Below are positions 26,906-38,100 of a stretch of 64,000 nucleotides of DNA, piece after piece. The position numbers and the translations under genes were made by a program. Location of the stretch: positions 124,001 to 188,000 of the forward strand of contig JAAONU010000022.1 of NCBI GenBank assembly GCA_012932295.1, read 5' to 3'. Numbering within the stretch: position 1 is the first letter of the stretch; each line of letters begins with the position of its first letter. The notes under the pieces are model-generated. The model searched no databases. It worked only from the letters and a program-made list of their open reading frames with translations, and was not told the origin of the DNA. The DNA is from Cyclina sinensis. Lineage: Eukaryota; Mollusca; Bivalvia; Venerida; Veneridae.

Positions 26906-28037
26906 GCTTGGGACATTGGCCCTTAAATAACTAACTTCTTATGGTTGTATTGATTACACAGAAAATTAGTAACAATTGTCAATGATAAGTCAACTCAAAC
27001 AGATACATAAAAGAGCATAATTTCCATTATGAGGGAGAATGTGTATTAAACTTGTAATACTAATGCAGCGATTCTGACATGTATAAGGAATCTTTATGTA
27101 AATTTTATTTTTTCCTAGAACTTGAAAGAAAACTAACTCTTCAGAGGGTGTTGGTCAACCAGTACAGACAATCGAAGATGTGCACAAAATGTAAGGTTTG
27201 GGGATGCGGGTTGATTAACTTGTCAAGGAAAATTTTACTTATTCAATCAATTTTTTAATGTAACTATGTAAACAGTTCAAGGTAGCAGTACTATGGTGTG
27301 TATAATCCAACATTACTTGAAAACCCTATTTTTTTAGTATAAAAATTTAGTCACTTATAAATATTAATTTATTATTATTAACAGTAATCAGTATCACAAA
27401 ATCAATTTTAACTTTAGTTTTTTTTTTTATGAAATGGTTATTGCTGCTTACATGAAGTTCCTATAAATCTGAGATAAATAATACATTTGTAACTATTTAT
27501 CAATGTTAAATATATTAAAATAAAAAAAAAATGCCTTGCCTCTGACATCACAACTGGGCTCAATGTCAATTAACTGAATCAAGAATGAACTCACCTAGTT
27601 GTAAAGTTTATCGCTTCTTGAGTGTGTGATGCCTTACAATTAAGAAAGGTACAGAGAACCCAGTACTGCAGAAGAGGGCATACAGCAATGTAAACCTGTA
27701 TTTGTTCACATACCGGAAGGGAACATTCTGTAAATAGATTAATATACAAATGTCAGTATAAAATACCACATAGTTGGTTATCCTCTTTTATAACACCTCA
27801 ACACAGAAATTCAGTTGTCTTAAAATATTTTTACCCTGGAAAAAACTTTAGTCTACTGATCTGTGCTCCTGTTATAGTCTATGGCCTCCAGAAGATTATA
27901 AAAGGCAAGCTGTAATGGTATAGATTAGCCGAACAAGTTTGATACAGTTTTAGGTAATACTGAGCAAACTCTGTGTCTTCACTCAAATAAAACATTCCAA
28001 AGACCAAAACAAAGCAAAACTGCTGTGAAAGGAATCT

Positions 28038-29228
28038 GGTGACTCAGGGCCTTAATTGAGAGGGAATGGAAATAATCAAATGCTGAAAAAACAACTTACA
28101 GTAAGATATTACAATACGAATTCTAGCCGAATTAGTAAAATAAATATTCCCATATTGTTTTGATTATCTGGTTTGTTATTATTCAATGCAGCTTTTGCTT
28201 GAAAAAAAAAAAAAACAATGAAATTGAACAGAATCAAATTGGCAGAAAAAATGTACAAATTCTTGTTTTCTGGTCTTGTTATAAGGGGGGAGGGGGATGG
28301 GAGTGTATCAGACGAAAAAATGGAGTTATGAAATAAACTGGCATAAGATGAAAGATGATAAATGGACATAGAACTAAGACATACAATGTATTTTTGCCAT
28401 ATGTGTGCTTGCTTATGAAATAAAGCACCATAAACATAGCAGTTTTGTCGAAAATACAGTAATTCAGTGATCATCAACGTACCGAATTTCGGGTGGTATT
28501 AATGCAAACAGACTTGATAAAAAACACAAAACATGAGTTGGATCACACTCTACTTGGATGATATTGTGATTTGGATATAAGGTTTCTGACCTTCTCTCAA
28601 TATTAACTTCAAAATGGACGGCTAAATATTGTGCTTTATCAAATACAGAATTTTTACCAAAAATGAAAAATGTATTAAGTTGTTGTATTTTACTCATCCT
28701 CTTGCAAAGAAAGCTTTTGTTGCTGAAGTACAAAAATAGATATTATAAAAGTTGAATGTTTTTTCTTTCTTACAAATTTTAAGTTTTGAAAATCAGCCTT
28801 TTAGTGACAAAAAGACCGATATTTTTGTAAACCAGGTGCGAGCATGGCATGCCAACTTTCCACTAACCAAGAACAGATTACAAAAAAAAAGAGAAAAACA
28901 TCGAATGGTTGTCTTTTATTCATCCGCTTGCAAGAAAAAACTTCTGTTATGGAAGTAAAAAATAGAATTAAAAAAGGTCAATGTTTTTTTCTTTCTTTCA
29001 AATTTTAAATTTTGAAAATCGTTGCATTATTGAAAAAAAACCGATGATTTTAAACTAGTTGCGAGCATTGCATGCCAACTACCACTTACAAACTATATAA
29101 ATAATTATTGAACTATTTTCCATTACAGAATATACAGTCTTACAGGTGAATGCACAACAGCATATTTTGGTTTTTATTTCAATAGATAAAGTGTGTCCAT
29201 TCCCTCTAAATTAAGGCCCTGGGTGACT
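28038..29228. mobile_element. hAT-like non-autonomous transposon with TIRs and 7-bp duplication
   Basis: The element is 28045-29221 (1177 bp). Its ends are inverted repeats of at least 26 bp with one mismatch, starting CAGGGCCTTAATT. Flanking copies of ggtgact lie at 28038-28044 and 29222-29228. The CAGGG terminus with a 7-8 bp duplication fits the hAT superfamily. The 122-residue open frame inside (28109-28477) shows no transposase signature. The right half contains two diverged direct repeats of about 200 bp. Confidence 0.75.
28660..29085. repeat. Two diverged direct repeats inside the hAT-like element
   Basis: Unit 1 (about 28660-28860) and unit 2 (about 28890-29085) share 'tcatcc.cttgcaag', 'tttctttct.tcaaatttta' and 'gcgagcat.gcatgccaact' in the same order, offset by about 224 bases. 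Internal duplication of this kind is common in non-autonomous transposons. Confidence 0.6.
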
Positions 29229-32200
29229 TTGTTTATGAAACTGCTATTTCTTAACTTATAAATCAAACATACATTGAAATATGTAAAAAGGTCATTGCAG
29301 AACTTAATTTCTGATGATTTAACATGGACTGGTTTGATTTTTCACCATTAAAGTTCCACCAGTTTTTAACAGTAAATGATTGTACCTGTCTTAATACTAA
29401 TCATATCGCAGTGATGATATCAAACTGGCATTCCCTTAGCAAAGGTGAAAACAGCACTTTTTTATGCATCCCTTTAGCCCAAGGTAATGTCACTTTGTTT
29501 GGCATAGATTGCTGAATTCAATCGTTTTAAAGCAAATATCAAAATAACACAGTTAACTTCTCGCTTCTTTATATATATATTTGATTCTGATTGGTCACAT
29601 TATTTCCAAATGAAAACAAGTGGTCAAAAGGCTGATAAATTCAACTGTAATATATGGTCCAACCCGATGGTCAAGTGTTAAGTGTGCAGACATGTTCTTC
29701 AAAGTTCAACAATAACATCTACTGTCGCAATTCAAAGCTTATCATAACTTTATGACTATATACATTTCATTCATTTGTAGATATAATGAAGTGAAAATCT
29801 CCGTTTCCCTTAGGTGCTTTTTTTAAAACAGAATTACAACTGGGTCTTCATTGAGAAAAATATGGCAGAAAACACATGTAAATAATGATTTTAAAATAAA
29901 GGTTTTAACAATATGTTACTACAGATTTAGCATACATGCAAGGGGACTAGCTCATCATCTGGATTTATGCCGCCTCGCTTCCTCAGAGTGGTCGAAAACC
30001 GCCGTAAAATTACTCTACCACTTCCCAACATTTTGCAAGGTCACTGGTCAATACTTCCTTGCAGAATTTAATCTAGTCACCGGTAGGTCTAAATGCGAAT
30101 AAGATTATACGTTTATTGTTATCATCGATTCACCCGAAGTAAGTTTCTATTGAACTCGTTTTAATTGTTTCACTTGTCACTAGATGGCCTTTTAATGCAT
30201 TTTGGCCCAAAGCAGACGACAATTGCATGATGAAAATTGAAAATCTCTTACCAACTTGAAGAAATAACGCTAGTTCACCAAAGACGATCAGCAGAATCCA
30301 TACAAAGACCTAAACTACCATGATGATATTTTAGGTCTTTGGCAAAACCAACATGTTTTATATATAACGTTTATAGAAACTGATTCTCTTTTTTAGTGTC
30401 TTAAAAATGGAATAAACTTGTTAACATAGTGAATTTACCTTAAAACTGTTAAATATGCTTATGGATCACCGAATGATATTTCCCTAGGCAACCATTATTA
30501 CGCTGACTGATACTGGTTCTTAAAATCAAAAACCTAAAAGACCTAACAAATTTTCAAAAGTGAACATATTCTACATTCTTGTTTGTATTTTAAGGCCAAT
30601 GCAATCCGAGTTCAGAGTATTTCGGTCTATTAAATGTGATTTACAACATGTTAGTAAGTACTGATAATATTGCCGCAAAAGTCCTACAGTTGTTTTGGCC
30701 AGCGCCACATAAAATATAGATCTACATGTCAATCGAACATTTTATATAAGGTATAAACACTCGATTGCTTTTTTAATATTCACTTCAACATCGTTATATT
30801 CTATTGTCACAGTAAACTATAATCATGTTCATGTAAATCAGCCGTTCAAATCGCAATCTGAACGAAAGTGTTAAAATTGATACAGACGAAAATTTTAGTC
30901 GAGTTCTGCCATCCCTAAGGTATGTGACGTGTCAGAGGAAGGGCAAGACATCCTGTAAAACCGGGTCTTATCTACAGCGGTACTATCCAAAACACAGCTG
31001 AGATGTACCTCTTAAGTTCAGAGCACTTCAAGAGATATGTAAAATTTATGAAAGATCATTTGTAAAAAAAGAAAGGAAAATGGAAAAAAGCATAGTTTTT
31101 ACTACAAAATTATCTGTTTGCCAAAAATAAATTTTACTTTGAAAAGTTCATAGCGGTTTTTTTTTGGTAAGGATTTTAGAAATGTAGCAAAGTTACGGAA
31201 CCAACTTAATAATGTCGTTCAATTTGGTAGTCCAGTCTAGAAAGCATGCCGCTTCTTGGAAACGCATTGCCAAAAGGCAGTGAAAGTACAAGTCGAGGTT
31301 TGAAAAATTCATTGCACCAGGAGAGGTGATTGAACCCCTACACTAGTCAAGTGCTCATGCGCTGCTCCGGCAGATGTTGGTATGATGTGTTTTGCAATGT
31401 AGTAGGAACAAAAATTAATGTCGATGTGGTTTTCGACGTTTTTATTTCTACCCAGTTTCCTTAGAGATGAGAGTGATCTCTGACCTGAACAGAAGCTTTT
31501 ACAAGAGTATTAAAACTCCAAAAGTCTATGCCAATTCTTTATATTTCAGAACAACCTAGCTGTTGTTTGTGTAAAGTGCTAGTCAATAAAGAAATAGATT
31601 ATACTTAACAATCAGAAAAGTGACAATTTTAGTTCAAACAAAAGTAACTTAAACAATTGACCCCTAACATGATTATTTCAAAAATTCTGACAAAAGTTTT
31701 ATATTATACAGTCAGTGAACAGTTGAATCCGAAAGAAGAGAATTTACTACAATGGGAATGTAACTATGAGTATATTATAAAACTACATGTATATTGCTTT
31801 ACGGAAATGTAGGCCTATTCATAGGAAACTTAACATTTTAATGCCAATCCTCTGTGATTATATCAATTTATTAAGATAACTTAATAAATAGATCCCTGGG
31901 TCGACTATGTTATAGTCTGTATATAACCTATTTATTGGTATATTACACAGAATTACAAATGATCAGATGCTTATATAAGCTAAGCCTGATATTTATGGGA
32001 GTTCGTGTCTTTTATTGACAAAATGGCCACTGCTTGTCAAAGAATAATGCGATTAATGGAAAGACCGACCAACAGCGAAACTCTATTTTAATAAAGGCCT
32101 CATATACTTCAGTGGAATAACAAGAAAATATAATATCAAAACAAATATAACTGTAATAAAAGAAAGTAATATAATGATACGAGATAATTATTATCAATAA

Positions 32201-33170
32201 ACTATCTTTCTTTATTTTATTCCTTTAAATAGTAAAATAATTACAGAATTGTTTCCTGTAGCATAGAGTCCGCACAAGTCTTGACACAAGTTGTTTTTTT
32301 CGTTTGAAATAAAGACTGATTTTGCACATAAATTAAATTTTCTTATAGTGTATTCTGCTATTTAACCTTACGGTATCCAGTGAAATCTACAGGCGTGTTT
32401 GTGCTAATCTAAATCTAATTTCGTCAGAAAGCCGTATAATATCTCTTAATCCTTTTTAAAAAAAAATCCAAATGAGCACGTGTTCAATGAATATTTGTTT
32501 GTGTTCAATGAATATTTGTTTGTGAACATTTTTTTTATGTTCAATGAATTTTTGTGGTACCTGTTGGTATATAAGTTCGAAGAACGCTTGTCGTGAGATC
32601 TCTATAGGATAAAACCTTGTTTACCCATACATTTTGACGTTAGAGATTTATTACATTCTTCAATACTAGAGTTGTTGGGGGATGCTTATGGATCAAATCA
32701 GCAAAGAAATACCAAAAACGTATTGCTATATTCAGAAATGTTTCTCCAATTTCCCTTAACAAATAAAGAGATTTTTAACTTGCTTCTGTAGGTCATTGCA
32801 GTGTTCAAGTAGTTGCTTGATCAAGTACAGTGTATAACAACAAAAAGACCCACGGGTATATAGCCAAGGTCAAAGTCCTTAGTCGAGGTTGAGACGAGAA
32901 AGTTCTTTAAATACAGCTAGAAATGATGTCAAGTTCTTACTTTTAACTGAGAGAAACGAAATTTGAAAATAATAGCTCTAATTAAAATTGATAGATTTCT
33001 GTGATGCTTTGTTAGAAAGAACTGTCTTCCGACATATATATCAACGCAACCATTTCTAGATATTTTTTAAATATATAAAAAATCTTTTTATGCTTACCAG
33101 TGAAATACTGTATTCTCTTAGTGAAATTAATGTATACGTTACGTTAAAAACTTAACTTGTTACACAGAAA
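29229..33170. other. Gene-poor intergenic DNA
   Basis: No supported coding region. A possible reverse-strand tRNA-like head (B-box-like GGGTTCAATC at about 31340-31331) could mark an old SINE. A short tandem repeat, 'tgttcaatgaatatttgttt', occurs about three times at 32481-32548. Otherwise nothing was recognised. Confidence 0.5.
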
Positions 33171-33239
33171 ATTGGACAGCGATTCGTGCTTCTATGGAAG
33201 AAAAATGGCGTCAACGGGCGACGTCAAAAACAAGAGCAG

Positions 33240-33530
33240 TGATCAAATTCTGTGTAGGTTAGGAAACACGTCAACAAGACATTTAATATGATCAGGAGCT
33301 CAAGTGTAAAGCGAAAGTGCAATCGTGCATTAGTGTTTAAATTGCATGGACGATTTCGGGAAGGACGGACTTCAATTGAAGATCATGAAAGATATGGACG
33401 CTCACCATTGCAACGGCCAAAGTTCGTGACTAAAGTAAAAGACATGATTGATGAAGATAGACTGTTTACAGAGCTATATCTGAGAATCATGATATCTCCA
33501 CAGTCACGGTGCTATGTTGAGAAAGAATAA
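33240..33530 (+). pseudogene. Mariner-type transposase N-terminal fragment, decayed
   Basis: The plus-strand frame reads 'AVIKFCV' near 33237, then (after a TAG) a stretch matching the paired helix-turn-helix N-terminus of mariner/SETMAR-like proteins: 'LVFKLHGRFREGRTSIEDHE' and 'RYGRSPLQRP', followed by 'VKDMIDEDRL'. The stop within the first block and the loss of the catalytic DDD/E half show a truncated relic. The open part is 33288-33530. Confidence 0.6.
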
Positions 33531-33582
33531 ATTGAGCACCATACCTGTTATACATGTGAGTCTGCTTGTGACATTTATTGTT

Positions 33583-33615
33583 GTTTTGACGTCGTTTTGA
33601 CGTCGTTTTGACGTC
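33583..33615. repeat. Three tandem 11-bp GTTTTGACGTC units
   Basis: A perfect triple repeat of gttttgacgtc, each holding the TGACGTC half of a CRE/ATF site. It lies directly downstream of the mariner relic. Confidence 0.8.
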
Positions 33616-33832
33616 GATTTTACCGTACCGTGCCCCGAGTGAAGGATTTTGGTTGGGTTTTATGTGTTGTTATGTTGAAACCATTTACTGTAGAATTGTG
33701 CTGTACAGATCTTGTGATAGGAAAAAGAATATATTTTCTAATGATATAACTTTCATTTCTCTGTTAAGGACAAATGATCTGTTGTTAAAAAAAAGTCTAC
33801 GAACATAAATAACAACCCTCGTATTTCCCTCT

Positions 33833-33860
33833 CTCACACACACACACACACACACAACAA
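33833..33860. repeat. (CA)n microsatellite
   Basis: A run of about 12 CA dinucleotides after 'ctctct', followed by (CAA)n. Confidence 0.9.
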
Positions 33861-35107
33861 CAACGAATTTACTAGAGTAGTGCTCTATGTATGTTGAAAA
33901 TCCTTGTAATGGCATCTATTAACTTCAGATATAAGTTACTTGACCGGCACATCAGAGCAATAAATTAATCACGGCAATGCAAAGACAGAAACACGACTGG
34001 ACTTTAAAACACGGAAGATGAAAGAGGAAAATGCACGTGACATACAGACGGAAAAAGAGAAAAACAGCAAAAAACCAATAAGATTGTTAAGGGCTCCTAA
34101 AGCAGCGATGAACATTCAAAAGTGGAACGGTACAATGCAACCAAAAACAACGAAGAGTATAGTTAGAATTAACAAGAACTGATTTATATTGTCATTGCTA
34201 ATATTATTGCTATTATTCTGGTTGTGAATGTTGTTTTTGTTGTTGTTGTTTTATTGATGTTATTGTTGTGATAATGATGAGGATGGTGGCTATAATCATG
34301 AAACAATGACAATACAAACAACTATAGTAATATTGATGATAATAATAATAATTTCAATAAATATATATCCATGACAAAATTTAGTTGAAAGGAAGGTTTA
34401 GGGTACAGTTAGTGACACGTATAAAAACAAAAGGAGACAATTGAAAGAAATTATCCAAAGGTAACACCAGATATATGTTTCATAAAGGGAAAGTCCGGTG
34501 ACATGTTGATAATGCGATTCGTCATTTCGGAAATATGTTGCCACTTCCGTAAATAAAAGGGCGTATTTTGTGCGCTTGAACGTCGAAAGAAAACCGAGTG
34601 AGCGGCCCGGATGGGGGTCAGTTTAAAGCTTAACTCTCCTAGCTCTTTAATTAAATCTTTTTTTATGTTTCTTTCTTTGAAATATTTGGATACATTTTTT
34701 TATATATTTTAATGATAACAACAACAACATTAACAACAATGATAATAATAAAACACTCCAGATATGCACTTCCGTAGAGCGCCTTCAACCCCAGAAGCAC
34801 CTCAGATTTCGAAGTTCACGCCACAAGGCATTTAAAATTTAGTCAACAATTTTCAACACCTGTCAAAATCAATTGACGTATATACAATTTTAAAGAATTT
34901 TATGTTGAATACACAAAATTGACATATATTGCGCATTTTATGATTGCTAACTACATAAGGTTTAATAAATACACGAATAAAAAAATGTAAAAGTCATGCG
35001 GACGATATGAAAATATGGAAGTGATCTTGGAAAACTTTTAATTAGAATAACTGGATTTTAAGATTTAAAAAAGTATATCTTGCTTGAATTTGTTCTTATC
35101 TTAGGAA

Positions 35108-35154
35108 TATAAAAATTAAGACATTATTATAAACAACCACAACAAATATAAAAG
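35108..35154 (+). promoter_or_regulatory. Two TATA-box candidates upstream of the Asn-rich protein gene
   Basis: TATAAAAA at 35108-35115 and TATAAAAG at 35147-35154 precede the ATG at 35181. The first would start transcription near 35138 with a 5'UTR of about 40 bases. The second would leave almost no leader. A TATA promoter fits a tissue-specific secreted protein; start-site choice is inferred. Confidence 0.45.
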
Positions 35155-35180
35155 TTGCGTGACATACGACTTGTTCAGAA

Positions 35181-38100
35181 ATGAGTGTGCACCGAGTATT
35201 GATATTTGCAGGAATTGTTGGAGCATGTTTTGGTCAACAGATAAAGCCAGGAGGTAGCTGGGCTGTCGATAAAGGTTTGTTAGCTTGCATATTAGCTGTT
35301 ATTTTATACTCTAATTTCATATGATTTATGTAAGTTAAGGTATCTTAAAATACAAACCGAAAAAAGGCATGCAGCTTTCTGCTGTGAGCATTAGATGGTA
35401 CACTGACCATGCACAATTTTATACAAAGAAAGACTTCACTCAGAAATGTGGTAGAAGGCAGCTTACAAGTCTCTAAGATATTTGTAATGCAGAATATCAG
35501 ACAAAAAAATGTAACGAGACTAAATTGTGTTCCATTGACAATACTATTAAAGAGTGGTGAAATATTGTAGAGTTATTAAACTTATTTTTGTATTAATACG
35601 ACTAAGGTTTGCAAAAAAAAAAAGATTAACTAATAATCTAAAAAAATTCATTCATTCATTCATTCATTCATTCATTATAATCATTATTATTTATTATTAT
35701 TTATTTATTATTATTAATTATTATTATCAGCACAAAGGTTACGGAAGATAAAGATATAACGGTCCAATAACGTCGTTTACTGAATGACTGATTCAAGATC
35801 TTTGAACGGACAATATTAACAGAAAAAATGGCAAATCTTTTGACGTCAATTAATTAGCAATATTGCGCCTTTTGGCTACTCGAACTCGAAAATTTAAATG
35901 CTAGATCTGTCATGTTTAAGGAGTAAGCTAAATATATAAAGACATCATACAGTTTGACGAAAGCTTACACTATAAATTGCCAAAAAATACGCGGAAACAA
36001 AAGTTTAAATCCTTCTTTTCCCCACTGTCTGATGTTAAACACAAATTTCTTATTTCAGAGCAGACGAAGAACATGAACTTGGAAGGAATTACATTTTTCC
36101 ACGAAAACGATCACAATGAGAAGACTGCTGGAGGCAGCAACAATAAAAACAGCGGCAGCAGCAGCGGCGGCGGCAGCAACAACAACAACCTACAATCGAA
36201 TAATGATAAAGTAGCCCCGTTTCATGCGTTTTCGGTAAGTATTTCATTTACCCAAAGTTTGACTCCAAGTTTATTAAGGCGTTAGATCTCCTTTCATACT
36301 TTTTTAAAGAAAAGTATACAAAAAGAAAGAAACAAACAAACAAAAAAGCAAACACACACACACACACACACACAAAAGGGAAAACAAAAAAGAAACAAGT
36401 TGAGAAAGAAATAAGAAAGGTAAACAAATAAAATTAGGAAGAAATACAGAAAACAGAAACAAACAAACAAACAAAAAAACAACAATGAAGGATCTTTTCA
36501 TTTTTCGTCAGGAATTCTTACGTGGTTGAGCGGAAACAAAAATATATCGTCAGCTATATTATTTCACCTCAAGCTAGTGTTACTGTGTTGTACGAAGTAT
36601 TCTTCAAGCTTTTCAATTTACTGACTATACGAGAACTGACAAACCGCATGGTTATGCCCGTTAGTAACGCACAATGTTTCAAGTTTAAAAAGTTTGCTGT
36701 ATTTGGTGGACATATAACATACGAGTGTAGATTAATATAGTAATGTAGGCGTGCTGTTAGATATATTTTGCGTATCTAAAGAAAGATTTCAGAGTTAAGT
36801 CGTTAAAGGTCAGTATTTAAACTCAATCTAATGAGACCCATTGTAGTATTCGAGTACTCAAACCCTTTCTGAACGGTTCACCGAAAATCGGGTTTTTCAT
36901 GATACTGTCTCTTTATCACTGATCTCAAACATATCCCTTACATAATCTAGATTTGTAGCTTAAACGTTTCATTTGATAATTTTATACTTTTCTTTTCAGC
37001 ATTTCATGCCCGACCAAAATAAATTATCGATGACAGCAGGCTTGAAACACGCTGTAGAAAACTCCACCGAAAATGCTTCAAAGAGGCATACTGTATTTAA
37101 TTTTGTACCTAAAGACGATATTAACGTGCCATCTCCTGGTGAAATAGTTGGACTCGCTACAGAAAATAATCAGTTATTGGACAATTTTGCAAGATTTGGG
37201 AATGAACAGAAATTAAATACGTTCGATGGAAGTGAAGCAATAATGAATGATAATATGCAAATCGACTTTTCTCAGCTAGGCATAATGACAGAAAATGTCG
37301 GGGACACGAAAGGATCAAACCAAGAAATGAATTTTTTTAATACAAATAATTTCAAAGATATAAACAGTTTGCCTGATTTCCAGATGGACAATACAGAAAC
37401 CACTGACATCAGAAACAAGTTTGATAATGTCAAGCCTGTAAAACATAACATTGATAAAACAAGTTACATATTTGGCAGCACATTTAGTGCAGAGGAAAAG
37501 TCAAACTCAGGTGTTTTAAATATGAAAAGAGACAATCTTGCTCCTACTGATATTAAAGGAGATCTTCTTGATAACCTATCGGATAAAACTTCTTTACCAG
37601 AGATCATACCAGTAAGTGCGTCAAAAGGGACTCTATTCAATGATGTACAATTAGCTAAAAATGATAAGATCCTACCGAACAACATAAGAACAGATGATAT
37701 AGTGAAGCCTTTCCCATTTGGACAGCTGCAAGGAAACCAAAAGAAGATAAATAAGAGGGTACCAACACTGAAGGTGAAGAAAGATTTCGTAGATCACTCA
37801 AGAAAACCAGTACTTAGGGTTAAAACGCCATTTATAGATTTAAGTGGAAGACAAAATCCAAATTTGAAACCGATAAGCAGTTTCGTTGACATGTCAAACA
37901 AAACATTTACTAAAAGTTCAACAGTAAAGCCAACTACTACTTCTTTGCCGACAACACCGAAAAGGACAACAGTTGTCCAGACCCAGGAACCAACAAAGGC
38001 AACAACAACAGCAAGAGCAGGTCCAGTATTGACAGGAATTGGTTTACCCGGAGTAGTGAGCACTGACCCATCCGAAACAGATAGTACAAACAGTAACACT

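Noticed and set aside
28109..28477. 122-residue open frame
   Set aside because: Lies inside the hAT-like non-autonomous element and shows no transposase or other domain.
36294..36501. Cys/Val/Phe-rich antisense frames
   Set aside because: Produced by the (CA)n and A-rich stretch.
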